A stretch of 64,000 bases of DNA from Spirometra erinaceieuropaei (GCA_902702965.1 CACRXP010000115.1:197227-261226), one strand, 5' to 3'. Positions 52,155-63,640 are shown, counted from the first letter of the stretch. The notes: a model not told the origin generated them from the letters alone. Program-made: numbers and translations.

Positions 52155-52767
52155 CAATAGGTGGGCTACCTCATGAAATGTCAACCGAAATTTCCAATTT
52201 TCCATGAAATGGCCGTTCATAAATCGTCATTTATCAATGTGGCTTGTACAGTTAACAACATGGATCAAATCCACGCCTAAATTGTATCAAACCTATATGG
52301 CCCCCCTTGATTACCGTAGATAAATGTGTGGTTTTTCGTACGCGGAAATTAAACGGCTTGTAGTTGGGAGCGGGTTCAAAATTATTCGGGAATTGGAAAA
52401 GCTTGTGAAAACCAAATTATACCCTTCCTTCGAGTAAATGATTGGCAGAAGACGTAATGATCTACCGAATGAGCAAAAGAATGAATATTTTTATGCATGT
52501 TTTTCGTGAAATATAATTGGACATTTAGGGGCACCGAAAATCGATGAGAAAAATGCATGCTACATAAGTAGTCATTTTTTATAGAGTCTAGTTTTTGCAT
52601 GCAGCCGGAAGGAAGTTCGTTCGAAAGCCGGCATCCTGTGGTAACTGAAATATCATAGAATTATGTTGCAGACTGACCAGTTTTACAACCCTACTTAATT
52701 AATCTTTTCGAAACGAAAACGCATTTTGGAATTTCCGTTGGCATTTCATGAGGTAGCCCACCTACTG
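52155..52767. repeat. Long-TIR MITE, internally deleted copy (613 bp)
   Basis: Left end CAATAGGTGGGCTACCTCAT, right end ATGAGGTAGCCCACCTACTG, then TA. Most of the left arm is deleted: the sequence jumps from the terminal 45 bp to the interior at CATGAAATGGCCGTTCATAA. Confidence 0.85.
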
Positions 52768-53094
52768 TACATTCTGGCAGACTGCCATGTCAGTTGGCAA
52801 TAAGGTACTCGATTTTTCTAAAAAGTTGATACGTTGACAGTTGTCTAACGTTCTCCAGCATTGTTCGAATTGCTAGACCTCGAATAAACGAAGGGCATTT
52901 GAGCCTTCCATCCAAAGGGCCGTTTTGTTTCCCATTGGAGCAACCAAATAACCTCTCCGTAGTTAAGGGCAGCTGGTTCACACAGTCGTACTTGTTATTG
53001 GCTAGGAAACCAGCCCTGAAATCAATATCGAGATGTAGGTATCCGGATGTACAATTTTTCTAAAAATAGTTCACCCCTGAGGTCAGGAACTTCG
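52768..53094. other. Unassigned stretch
   Basis: The minus ORF 52981-52790 has no recognised family. No other feature. Confidence 0.3.
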
Positions 53095-53260
53095 CCTGGG
53101 CAGAATAACTAGACGCGTGGGCGGGGTGTGAATGGCTTAGTAATTATTACGCCAGTCATCAGCGTTGGTAATGACGTCGCGAATGCCAACGACTGGAATG
53201 TGAGCGAGTACGCCATTATCGCGGTCGAGTATACGACTATGGACGATGAATGGGAGAGGG
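53095..53260 (+). mobile_element. Penelope-like element protein C-terminal trace
   Basis: The plus frame at 53128 reads VIITPVISVGNDVANANDWN and aligns with AIITPTSHARDEIAAINDAN at the end of the 22350-23375 frame. Only the tail is left. Confidence 0.5.
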
Positions 53261-54054
53261 CTGTTTCTTCTGATAGGCCGAACGGGAGATGTATCCACAA
53301 ACAGTGTTCTCCCTGTGCGTCATTAACTGTTGTCAGTGGCTGCCTCTTGTCCTAGGTTCCAGTGGGAATCCAGTACGCTTCCACCGATCGCCTCTCTATC
53401 CTCTACAATCCACACTGGATCATGGCTCGTCGAGCAGTCACAACCGAGGTTCACGCCTATTATCATAACTGGACTGAATTGCCTGTGATGGCCAGCAAAT
53501 TACACACTTCCGGCAGTGGGCCATTACGTGAGCCGACGGGAGGGGGGGGGCGGGGCGAATACTCCATTTTAAGCCTCTTGCAAGAGCAGATCGAAAGTCT
53601 GGGAGAAAGAGCTGCTCGAAAAAAATGGGGAACGGACTGGTTGCTAGCGGATAACTAGCAGCGCAGGCCGAGAATTACGCGTTGACCCCGGCGGGCGCGC
53701 CGTTCCTGTGAAGGCACCAACTGCCATCTTAGAAGCAGTGAGAAAACAGCGTCTTTGAGGCAGTTGCGACTGGGACATGAAGCGAGGAAATGCAAAACAG
53801 CACGAGGGTTCTGCAAAGAGCCATTCAAAACCCAGGAAACAACTGAAATGACACGATAAGCTCCCCTCGGCCACATGTAAAGCAAGTGGCCACTTCAGCC
53901 CCACGAGGACAAATCCATTCAGTACAGTCTTGGTCTCACTAAAAGCAATAGGAAGGTAAACTCTGAGAAGACTTCTGAGAAGACGGTATGGCGTTTCCAC
54001 CGCCCGGTGCAAACTGCACGGCTCAACGACCGATGAAAATTTGATTGAAATGCT
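53261..54054. other. Unassigned stretch
   Basis: Frames 53362-53658 (plus) and 54012-53644 (minus) show no nameable family. A G run lies at 53542-53549. Confidence 0.3.
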
Positions 54055-54620
54055 TCAGAGGGAGAGTGGGAGAGAGCGAGAGAAAGACAGGGGGAGAGAG
54101 AGACAACGGTAGAGATAGAGGAGGAGATGGAGAGGAAGAGAGAGGGAGGGGGAGTTAGAGAGAGGGAAAGACGGAGAGAGAGAGAGCAAGGGGGAGGGAA
54201 AAATAGAGAGAAATGGAGGGAAGGAGAGAATGGGAGAGAAAGTGAGAGGTAGGGACAATGGGAGGGAGAGATTTCGAGACAGAGGGAGAGAGAAAAGAGA
54301 GCGAGAGAGAGACCGAGGCAGAGAGAGAGGACGAAAGACAGAAAAATAAGAAGAAACAGAGGGAGAAAGAGACGGAGTGAATGACAGACAGAAAGAGAGA
54401 CAGAGAAAGAGAGGGGGAGAAAGAGAGAAAGAGGAAGAGACAGAAGGAGAAGGAGGGGGTGAGAGGAAGAGATAGAAGGAGCGAGGGAGAAGCAAAGGGA
54501 GACAAAAAGAGACAGAGGAGGAGAATGGGTGGGTCAGGGGAAGAGATGGGAAGAGAGAGGACGAGAAAAAGGAACAGGGTGAGACAGGGAGTGAGACAGT
54601 GGAAAGAGTCAGGGGGTAAG
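54055..54620. repeat. Long purine (GA-rich) tract
   Basis: About 560 bp in which one strand is nearly all G and A (GAGAGAGAG, GGGAGGGAGA, GAAAGAGA blocks). The minus-strand 146- and 237-codon frames here are S/L/P/F-rich products of the tract, not genes. Such tracts can form triplex DNA. Confidence 0.92.
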
Positions 54621-55169
54621 GTATTAAAAGAGTTCATTGCATCCATTAAATACAACATTATGTAGAAACCTACTGAAAAATAAGTTCTTCTAGACAGCGC
54701 AGGACGGCGTGCATGGATTCCAGTGACTCCTTCGCTTCTGTCAGCCTGCACTTCAATTTGAAGACAGTCCTTGTCCCCTCCCCCCCACCGGCCTTCAGCA
54801 TAAGTTCTATACCTCCGGGATTTAGCCAACTCCTTTATCGAAGTTCTTATCCCAAAGGACATGTGCAAATAATCTTAACACGGAAAATGTGTGCAAAGAG
54901 CTGAGGTGCGTAGGCGGTGGACGGGGGGGGGGAGATTGAATTGAATGGCAAGCGAGGCAATCCGCGCCAAAAAGAGACATACCGGCACATAAACCTAATT
55001 TTTCTCTCCATCTTAAGTAAATAACTTACAGACCTTAAGTAAACGAAGCAACCCTTCCCCCCCCCCCTTCTACCACACCTCGAGCACAACCTTCCGACCG
55101 AGCCGTTACCAAGATGAATGATGACAGTTCGATAAGAGTAACTGCTACTACATCGAATTTGACCCAAAA
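54621..55169. other. Unassigned, with a C/G run
   Basis: A short minus-strand frame ending at a TAG at 54670-54672 reads LKCRLTEAKESLESMHAVLR before it. It lacks a convincing acceptor. C runs lie at 55057-55066. Nothing else is recognised. Confidence 0.3.
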
Positions 55170-55316
55170 ATGCCGCCAAAGGCAGTTACTTTACGTCCAC
55201 GGCCAAAGCCGGCAAAAAGAGAGCGTGCTGCGGTGATTAGTCAAAATAAGGGAGTTCCAAGAACTTTCGAAATGCCCGGCTTGCCCAGAAAACAGGATTG
55301 TTCTTCAGCAACCGAG
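55170..55316 (+). other. Candidate first exon of an unidentified gene
   Basis: ATG at 55170 has A at -3 and reads MPPKAVTLRPRPKPAKRERA before a proline- and lysine-rich stretch to SSATE, where GAG|GTAAAG is a good donor sequence at 55316-55317. No similarity could be named. May be chance. Confidence 0.25.
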
Positions 55317-55434
55317 GTAAAGAGACACAATCAAACAGATATAGCATTTTGGAGAACAGGATGTCAGGACGAAATATTGCAAAGTGAAATTTTATTGGGT
55401 CTTTAAATATATACATATATACCATCTCATCTAC

Positions 55435-56060
55435 ACCAACTACTAGTCACTGTGCGACTGCGTGCGAGGGTTCTAGTATGAGCCCCAAGGCATAACGAAA
55501 CGAGCAGGTCCCGTAATATGATCGGCGAGCACCTATCTGTCATAATTGCTATTCGCGATCACAACCGACAGGACAACGGGCTCGTGGCTCAGTGGTGGAG
55601 TGTCGAACCCCATGACCAGAGATCCCGGGTTCAAATCTAAAGTGATCCACACTTGGGGTCGGGTATGACTGGCTAATGACAGCCAAAAGCAAGAAGTGAC
55701 CATTCCGATCTCCCTTGTCTTTGGCGGTACCATCTCATCTAAATCTGCTACTAGTCGCTGTGCGACTACCTGCGAGGGTTTAGTATGAGCCTCAGGGCAC
55801 AACGGAACGAGCACTTTCCGTAACGGGATCGGTGAGCATATCATATAGCAGCAGATAATGGCAGGTGCCGGGGCGTTGATGCACTTCGGTTCGGTGAAGT
55901 GCTTATGACCCATCTGGTAGACCCTAGTGGTGGACCAGAAGTTTGCGCGCATGTTTGTGCTTCCGGTCTCTGCTGGTGGTGACGGCTCTGGTTGGGTGAG
56001 TGAATACAAACAAGCCCGAAAAAGTGTTGTACCACTCTACCCTTAGACTCTGTCGTTTTC
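55435..56060. repeat. tRNA-derived SINE with flanking copies of its 3' segment
   Basis: The head at 55577-55652 carries A box TGGCTCAGTGGTGGAGTG and B box CCCGGGTTCAAATC. The tail (GGGTATGACTGGCTAATGAC then CATTCCGATCTCCCTTGTCT) is shared with 44480-44910. A segment with AGTCGCTGTGCGACTACCTG and GTTTAGTATGAGCCTCAGGG occurs on both sides (55440-55540 and 55745-55845) and again near 60560. The sequence GACCCATCTGGTAGACCC (55907) is also found inverted at 36690. Confidence 0.72.
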
Positions 56061-57170
56061 GACTTCAGCCTCGTGGGTTGTTGCTATTCGTGTTTGCTTC
56101 GATAAGCCAATAGATCGGTGCGTTCCCATTTCTGAGTAAATATATATATATTTATATATATTTATATAAATTAGTAAGATATGCTTTGAAGTTCCACTAT
56201 CAGACAATCAGCCGACAAATCTTCGGAAACTATTGATATGCCTTTCTTCCGGCGGATAAAATTAGACATTTCCTTTGCGTAATCCTTGACAGGATCTACT
56301 GCTGGTGTCTATTTGTGTGAGATTGAACTAGTGTTTTTATGTCCAAATTTGCCGACAGGAGGCGCAAGCCACTCTGTTGTCCTACGTCTGATCCTTGCAG
56401 CCATTCCCCCAGTTAACAGAGACGCTGAGTTAAAAACTAGATTTGAAGTTCAACTATACTCGTAAAAAGGCCATTAACTTTGCTCTTACCTGAGAAAGCT
56501 AAAGCACGAATAATTAGATGTCCAATTTTTTAATATATTTGATTGCACGAACTGCAAACTACTGAAGTGTTTGGCACCGTATGGATTTTTTAGTTGATCA
56601 ATGGAGTAATCATCGGGGTGGCAATATGGGCGCTCACAAAAAAATGAAAACGAATAATAGAATAACCCGAAATAGGACTGAAACCTGAAGATGGGCCGGG
56701 TACAGGCGGAAACAGAGGACGGAATTTGTTACTTCAAGTTACTTCAAGTAAACTCTCTTTGATGCTCTCAAAGGTTCGAAAAAAACGGGAAAGAAGCATT
56801 CATACCGATGTCCTCTAAAATTAGTTCCAAGGTCATTCGTGTTAGCGATTTCCCTCCTTCGCGGAAGCGGCATCCTTTAAATGCGCCATCACCGATCGAA
56901 AGTCCTCTTTAACATGGCGACAGATTCTTTGGCAAGATGTGCCGGTGTTCACAGTGAAGAATATGACCCGCTGGGTCTGTGTTTGTTACAGAATTGCCAG
57001 AGCGTAGTTTTCAAATTCAAAGTGAAGTTGAAACCAGTCGCTTTAACGCCAATTATTCAAATCAACTTTCGGACTAAACCTACAAGGGCTTCTCCCCAAA
57101 AAATTACTCCAGGCTCACATATTAACGCATAAAGAAAATAAATGGTTTAACCCCAAAAGCTTGAATGCAG
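56061..57170. other. Unassigned stretch
   Basis: An AT microsatellite-like tract lies at 56139-56170. No gene is recognised. The frame at 56881-57132 (plus) has no nameable family. Confidence 0.3.
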
Positions 57171-58075
57171 TCAGTAATGGATCTCATGAATCGTGTATCT
57201 CATTTGGAGGGGCTACTTAATAGGGATTGGAATACAGATTATTTTGTAGCATAGTCACGTGATATTTCAGGCAGTCAGAATGTTTACTTTTGAGTGGACT
57301 TTCTTTCTGCAGTCTACGAGAACTGTAATCGGTAGTAAGTGACTACTTAACTGGTATGAATTTCCTATATCGATTTCCGATGTCATTATAAATTCTAAAA
57401 ATATTATATTTTCTACTCATTTGGTGGCAATTATGATTTCTTCAACTTTCCACTCTGAAAAAGGTATCTTTTTATTTATAAAAAAGTATGTTTTTGAGTT
57501 TTTTAAGAGCATGCAATGTCCATTAGAAAGGTGTCGTATGTCTGTTTAATAATACTTCTCGTTAAGTATACAGCATTGTCTAAATCTATTGAAACATTTT
57601 ATGAGCGCCATATGGTATTCGCTTAATGGCATGAAAGAATAATGTTTTATTTACACAAAAGTACACCGCCTGTAGACTGGAAATCTGGAACAAACAAGGA
57701 GCGGCAGATCAAGTTCAGAATTATTCGGGGATGGGAAAACGTTTTTTTGAAACCAAAAGATACCCTTTATTCGGTATAAATTTTTAAGACCATGCGATTT
57801 TACACCAAATGAGCACAATAAATAGTACTTTTATGGAGTTTTTTACACAATATATTTGAATTCACAGGAACAATGAAGATCAATAGAGAAAATGCTTGCA
57901 AATTAAATGACGCGGTTTTTGAAGGTGGCTGGAAAGAAGAGTATTCGAAAGTCAGAATGCGAAAGTGTTTGAAATATCATGGGATAGCGTCGCAAAATGA
58001 CCAATTTATGCAATTCCTCCTTATCTACCAGATTTCAGAATTTTGGTAACATTTCATAAGATTGGAAAGCGACAG
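57171..58075. repeat. Old degenerate long-TIR MITE copy
   Basis: The order GGGCTACTTAATAGGGATTG, TTTCAGGCAGTCAGAATG, then right-half blocks (GCGTCGCAAAATGACCAA, then AACATTTCATAAGATTGG) matches the family, but termini are too eroded to place exactly. Confidence 0.6.
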
Positions 58076-58409
58076 AACTCAAACTTTCAGTGATAAGCTA
58101 TTTATTTTCCCCATAAGTTAATGTGTAAACCCGAAGTAAACCCTTCGGGAAAAGCCCTTTTGAAGGAACGTTGGGGAATCCACTCATAGACCACCTCCTC
58201 TTAGTTGCGTCATTTAGCGGCACAAAATCGTTGAAACGTTCATATAGCAAGTCAACCAATATCTATACGCTACAGACTGTCTGTGGAAAGAACGTTGACA
58301 TTACGCTAAAGCTGGCAAGTATCAGCTCAAATATGTATCCTAACATTTGCACCAAACCTATAGGGGTTTCTACCGGGGGATTTACTCCATGTTCACGTAT
58401 TAATTAGGC
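58076..58409. other. Unassigned stretch between degenerate MITEs
   Basis: 58320-58400 resembles 57040-57125 (AAACCTATAGGGGTTTCTAC vs AAACCTACAAGGGCTTCTCC, then TTTACTCCA or ATTACTCCA), a diverged direct repeat on both sides of the MITE. No gene recognised. Confidence 0.4.
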
Positions 58410-58847
58410 GTCCAATTCGGATAGGACTGGTTTAAGATGCACACGCAAAAGTTATAATATTAATAATATTCGATATAATAATTATTATAATATTAATTTT
58501 CTTTTGGCATAAAATCATAATATTTCAGATGCGCCAGGATGTTGCTTTAGAATGCACTTCCTTTCGGCCTCAATCGGTAAAAATGACTACTTAAGTAATG
58601 CGCGCCTTCTATATTCAACTTTGGTGCCCTTGTAAACTCAAAAACATTATTTCTTTTATCGATTTAGTTGCGAATTTGCCTCCTTCAGTTTTTATGTCCA
58701 AAATAATAATTTTTCGGTTTTCAAAAAACCTCTTATTACGAGTTTTCTTTAAGACCGTGTAATAGCCATTCGAATAAAATTGTACCTGTCCGTCTAATGA
58801 TAACCTTGTTAAGTATGCAACATGGTTCAAATCACGAATGGAAGAGA

Positions 58848-59345
58848 ATATGCGCATTCCAGATTCTTGTTTGAAAGAAGGCGAAGGCATGATCACTGGG
58901 ACAGTAGGTTTATTTGCCTGAGCTTTCGAACTCGAACTAGAGTTCATCATCAGAGGCTACTCGAGTGCAGCAAATTGTGAAAATTTATATCGTTCATCCT
59001 TGCGGGGGGGGGAGGAGGAGTACGTCCGTGGCTAGGTAGGGTTTGTGTCGCCTGGCCCACAATGGTCCCCCGGCGTGGTGACGCCGTTTGCACTTCGCGA
59101 CGGTGTGAGCTGCGCCACCTGGCTGCGTGGGCGGAGCGCGTGATAACACGCAGGCAAATCGATGTGTCTGTTGATGGAGTTGGTGTCCGACACCCACGCC
59201 TCCAACAGCTCTCGCCCTGTCTTGTTGCCGGCTCGCGCCAATATCCGCGTGTTGGCGAAGTCGAACTCATGCCCTCCCTCGAGCGTGTGAGTGGCTACTG
59301 AGACAGTGGGTCGCCTCTCCGAACGGCCCGTTTGCGAAATTTTAC
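58848..59345 (-). mobile_element. Penelope-like element 3' end inserted in a MITE
   Basis: The minus frame 59241-59032 reads ARAGNKTGRELLEAWVSDTN then SINRHIDLPACYHAL, the end of the PLE GIY-YIG domain of the subfamily also at 62649-62413. A hammerhead-bearing terminus lies at 58916-58957. The catalytic half is missing. Confidence 0.82.
58916..58957 (-). ncRNA. Hammerhead ribozyme, intact core, variant stems
   Basis: Minus strand: stem I GCCT, CTGATGA, stem II TGAACTC-TAGTTC-GAGTTCG, GAAA, a G-C stem III pair, cleavage triplet CTC, then AGGC (stem I perfect). Stem II differs from the 51-kb copies but still pairs fully, and the stem III pair is G-C in place of C-G. Confidence 0.85.
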
Positions 59346-59832
59346 CAGCTTTTTGGCAACATAAAGGAATGTATGTTTGTCTTTACTCTGAAAGTATGCA
59401 ACCGGTTGACCGGAAACCCTGAACGAAAATGTAACGGTAGATCGCATTCAAAATTATCCAGGGTTTGAAAACGTTTTGGGACCGAAAGCTACCCCTTCTT
59501 CCAAAACAGATTTTGATAACGAAATTATTTTCAATCAAACAAATATAATGGCTAATATTTTTATGGAGGTTCTCTATAAAATTTATCTGAATTTACAGGG
59601 GCATCGAAAACCAGCAGAATAAACGTACACTACCTAATTAGCAATTTTTTGCTGAGTCCGATTATTTCCAGTGGCCGACAAGAAGTGCATGAAAAAGCCT
59701 GAATCCTGGCACTTCTGAGGTATTGTGTAATTAGGTCTCCAAATAATAAATATTACAACCCTAATTAGGTTGTACTTCCTAATGGATAAGAGTTTTCAGA
59801 TTTTTGATCAACATTTCATGCGACTGGTCACC

Positions 59833-61822
59833 GAAGATACGCGGGAAACTCTGGGGTACCAATTCATCGATCCCCTTCCTTGTGGCTGCGTCGATTAACG
59901 GTATAAATACACGCATGTCTGGCCGTTTGACTAATGTCCGTGCTGAGATCATGGTATGGCAATTAGTATTTATCTACTTCGGACTGTCTGTAGGCAAAAC
60001 GTCGATATTGCTCTAGAACTGGTGGGTATCAGCTCAAATATTCACCTAACCTAAAAGCATTCCTCTCAAAGGGTTGACTCAAAGCCCACTAGACGTCCGA
60101 TTCGGATACGTCTGGCTTGCGACGCAGGTGCTGGGGTATTGGGATCTGTGGCTGTCTACTTTTTGCATCATACGACAGCTGGCGCCACAGAGAGTGCTTT
60201 ATGCAAATGTCCGCTTCCGATTCTTTTTTTTTTCAGATAACTCTGCTCGCAAACTCCTTTTTTTTTTCTCCGTTTCCTGCCTGTACCGACGGCCGATTTG
60301 CATAGAGCAAGGAGCAATGAGGACACCGCCTTGTGGACGCCTGTGGTGTGCAAATGAGGCATTTCAATTAATGGGCCTCACAGCGGCAACCGTTGGTGTG
60401 CGCCTGAAAACAAGTCTATTGCAGTGAGGCTACCATCTTAAAGGGGGAGGCTGGGGAGGGGGGGGGGTCGTTTCGCAAGAGGTTGAGATGGGGGAGGGGA
60501 AGAAAGGCAGTACCTGTCAAAATCAAGCGAGGGTCTTCACCGCCTAACCCGCGTCATCACTGGTCGCTAGTCACCTGCCTGTAAGGGTTTTAGATTGAGC
60601 CCCAAGTATAACAGGACGAGCTTGTTCCGTAACCCGACCTTGTAAAGCTCATTCGCCGATGAGAAAGATTTGCCTAAGCAAGGGGGGAGGGTGCACATTC
60701 TGTCAGCTGTCGCAAAGGCGAATACATTTGTCAGCCGATAGGCAGAACAGGTGAATTTCTGGGCACACTGGTTGTTCGTAAAAAGATCTGCGATTTGAAC
60801 CTTGGGCGTGACCCGCAGTAAACTCGGCCCTATCGCGAAATCTGCCGTTACAGGGTCTTTGAACCCTGAAACTACCCTGGTGCGAAAAATCATTAAATCT
60901 GTGACAACAGATGGTAACGTTTCGCCTAGTGAAGAGTCGCTTTTTAATTTCTTTCCGCTGCTCCTCCAAAGCCATACTCGGTGTCCAATTCTGAACAAAC
61001 AGCGATCTTCATCGGTGGAGAGGTGAACGGAGAAAGGAGAGCAGTTTTCTGCCCTCCTGATAAGGAAGCATTCAGACGAACCCCTTAAAAGGGCTGTCCT
61101 GGGAGAGAAGACGCCTGACGCAATAATTAGGTGAGCATCCAATTACAGTTCCGGCAGATCTTTCAATGAAGCAGGCCGCACTGCACCGCATTTCCATTTT
61201 GGAACTGACCGTTTGAAAGCAGTGAAAAAAGCAACAAAAGCGAAAGCGGAAAGGTACACTGCCTGAAGGTCACGCGATGTGCTGGCCTTGAGGTGGGGGG
61301 GGGGAAGCGGGATAGGGTCAGATGAAAGTTCACCCGCCCCCGCCCCGGAACCGAACCTATCAAGTGAATGCGACCAGAATTTGCATCGCGTGGCGTCTGG
61401 CTGTCTGCCTACGAAAAGACCCTTTACTGTTTCTGAGTGCGAAAGAGGCAATTTTAAAAGAAGAGGACAAAAAGAAGGACGAATTAATTAGAGGTAAGGC
61501 AGACGCCAGTGGAGAGCCTGATGACTGGGCGATGATGGGATGAAAGAACGAGTTGAATTCCATAGGGGGGGGAGGGAGGGCGAGGAGGCATGACAGACGG
61601 GGAAGACGGAAAAAAGACGGGCACTGATATTAGAAAGTGCAGACAAGGAAGAAAGAGCAGGAAGGCGAGACGGAATTGCATCCCCGTTGCTGCTGCTGCT
61701 GTCTAAGAAAGAGTTTTACCCTCCTTCTGCACTTATCAGCTCTGCATCGGAGGCGTACTGTAAACGCCTCAACAAATTTGCCTGGAAAAGCAACGAAATT
61801 CAGATTCCGCTATTGCAAAAAA
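59833..61822. other. Unassigned DNA with a SINE fragment
   Basis: 60560-60640 (AGTCACCTGCCTGTAAGGGT, ATTGAGCCCCAAGTATAACA) is a SINE tail segment as at 55440. T runs lie at 60224-60233 and 60259-60268. The 191-codon minus frame 61142-60567 is open but ends in SINE sequence and has no recognised family. 61290-61310 and 61565-61575 are G runs. Confidence 0.35.
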
Positions 61823-61960
61823 GGTCGGATCTTATTCCTTAGCCGTACCTGTAGTAGACAAGCCCCAGTCTAACCGCTAACCCTAAATCCAACTCATAGC
61901 CCCATCCCCTAACCCTGACCCCAAACTCTAGCAGGTACGGCTACGAAATAAGATCTTGCC
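61823..61960. repeat. Small TIR element enclosing telomere-like repeats
   Basis: Left end GGTCGGATCTTATTCCTTAG, right end CTACGAAATAAGATCTTGCC. The interior holds TAACCGCTAACCCTAAATCC and CCCTAACCCTGACCCC. The flanks CAAAAAA (left) and CAAAAA (right) may be a target duplication. Confidence 0.75.
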
Positions 61961-62309
61961 CAAAAAGGGTTGAATACGGTAAATAGTGCTCCCCCGGAAT
62001 TGTAGGTGACCTTCCCCGAGGGGGGGGAGGTGGTCAGTGCTAGGCTTTCGAAGGTTAGAACAGTGTCTATGAGGGTCAGTTCTGGGGTTAGGGTGAGAGC
62101 TAATGTTAGAGCTAGAACTGAAATCAGGGCGCGGAAGGAAGGGCCCTTGGGATTTAGCACGAGACCACACTTAGTACTGGGGGGATCCATATCCCGACCC
62201 AAAAGTTGACTTTTCCACACTAGACTTGTTACGCGGATTGTTGCTGAAAAAATGCAGTGTCACATATGGATATAAACGAAAATGTGGACCCCAGATGTAG
62301 AAATGGAAG
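61961..62309. other. Unassigned, with a GGGTTA-like trace
   Basis: 62080-62140 has degenerate GGGTTAGGGTGAGAGC. Minus frames across here are S/P/T-rich and unassigned. Confidence 0.35.
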
Positions 62310-62660
62310 AAGGAGATAAGGCGTTCTCTGGGGAGGAAGTTTTAATCATCTGACGTTTTGTACTCGTACTCGAGCACATCATCAGAGACAGGCCAAATGA
62401 GAAATACATGGTTTAAATAGGCCATTCGCACTCGCGCCTGATAGGTTGATCCCGTTCTCCTCTTATTGGCCTTCCTCTCGCGCGCAAGTGGTGCCTGATG
62501 GCCTCGTATGGCGCTGGTAGGTCAATACTGCGGTTAATCGAGTTGGCATCTGATTGCAAGGCTTCGATTACTTCTCTCGCCACTTGGGCACCGTCAAAGT
62601 CGAACACGTGATTATTTTCTAGGCTGTACATTGCGACGTACGAGCGCACATCCTTTCGCT
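62310..62660 (-). mobile_element. Penelope-like element 3' end
   Basis: The minus frame 62649-62413 gives NHVFDFDGAQVAREVIEALQ and SDANSINRSIDLPAPYEAI, the end of a PLE GIY-YIG protein. The 3' end follows with a decayed hammerhead at 62349-62391 (CTGATGA present, GAAAC reads AAAAC). Confidence 0.8.
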
Positions 62661-62779
62661 TTACGGCTAAGGAGTGTCACATATGCATGAGGCTTCGGTG
62701 GCATCTATTTGTACACCATCAAATTCATCATTTTAATATCCTGTCTGGCAAGGGAATGGTATGTAGCCCATGGGAAACC
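62661..62779. other. Unassigned spacer
   Basis: No feature recognised. Confidence 0.3.
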
Positions 62780-63065
62780 GTAATTAACTGTGACATCCAA
62801 CACACGTTATGAAATTGCAGCAAGTAACGAGGCAAAGTTCGGACATCAAACAATCATCACACCAAGTGCGACAATCCCTGATGAGGGGGGGAGCCGTTAA
62901 TGTTCATAGGCATGCGGTAGCGTGGCGGCTGCATCCTATAAATGCTGCAGCCCATTGCGCTTGAACCACTCATATCCGACATTGTCTTCGCTAATGAATT
63001 CGAACAGGAACCCGAAACGTCAGGCGAATAAGGCTCTTGTCCCAGCGATCATGTCTGCTTCTTTT
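62780..63065 (+). mobile_element. Penelope-like element 3' end, plus strand
   Basis: Contains the CCCTGATGAGGGGGGGAGCC block, CTATAAATGCTGCAGCCC, a hammerhead remnant (62984-63024, CTAATGA in place of CTGATGA) and AATAAGGCTCTTGTCCCAGC. It faces the minus copy to its left, as in other opposed PLE ends. Confidence 0.75.
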
Positions 63066-63440
63066 GACCCTAACGCCAACCATGAGCATGACTGTAGTGG
63101 ACAACCCTAACCCTTAACGCGTAAGCATTTGGGGAAAACTCGAACGTAACCGCAGTCTTAACCCTAGGTCTTAAAGCCCTAACCCAGGACGTAAAACCCT
63201 AGTTTAAACTCTGAATCCTAATTCTAAACCCCAACCGTAGCCGCAACCGCAAATGTAAACTATAACCCAAACCTGACAACCTAAGCCTTAGGGATACACT
63301 AACTCCTAATACTAAACTCAACTCCAACCGTATCCCCAGCACTAATCTCCTGCCCGATCGGGGCGACATTGACGTCAATAATGTTAGTGAAGATTAAAAT
63401 CAGCGCACCGCATAACCCACCTGCTGATCTTTTGTCAGGC
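63066..63440. repeat. Degenerate telomere-like repeats
   Basis: 63100-63330 is a loose CCCTAA-type tract (CAACCCTAACCCTTAACGCG, TTAACCCTAGGTCTTAAAGC, CCTAACCCAGG). No TIR ends of the small element were found around it. 63331-63440 is unassigned. Confidence 0.55.
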
Positions 63441-63640
63441 GAACCATTATGAGACAGAATAGCTTAACTGACAAGGACGCTGGAGACTGGGATGGTCATT
63501 TCTGTTTTTTTAGCCGTCGTCAGCCAGCCATACCCAATCCCGAGGTGTGCAAATCCTGGGGCTCGATCACGCGACCCGTAAGTTAGAAGTCCAAAGTACC
63601 ATTCCCTGAGCCCCCGGCTCGTCGTCCTGTCGGCCGCGAT
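63441..63640 (-). repeat. tRNA-derived SINE, minus copy
   Basis: On the minus strand a head with GGACTTCTAACTTACGGGTC and GTGATCGAGCCCC (weak B box) is followed by GGGATTGGGTATGGCTGGCT and AAATGACCATCCCAG, the tail shared with 44480-44910. The head's A box is degenerate. Confidence 0.65.

Larger units (their letters stand above)
58410..59832. repeat. Old degenerate long-TIR MITE copy, interrupted
   Basis: The left part (58495-58830: TTTCAGATGCGCCAGGATG, then CAATCGGTAAAAATGACTAC) and the right part (59385-59832, ending AACATTTCATGCGACTGGTC) belong to the family. A PLE insertion (58848-59345) splits them. Confidence 0.65.

Noticed and set aside
54660..54770. Minus-strand terminal exon ending at 54670 (coiled-coil-like LTEAKESLESMHAVLR)
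   Set aside because: Upstream sequence is purine-rich on the coding strand, without an acceptor and pyrimidine tract; about 41 codons only.
54055..54868. Minus-strand 237- and 146-codon frames rich in S, L, P and F
   Set aside because: They are the pyrimidine strand of the GA tract; no domain and no codon pattern beyond the repeat.
60567..61142. 191-codon minus frame as a gene
   Set aside because: It ends within a SINE segment, no domain is recognised, and frames overlap on both strands.
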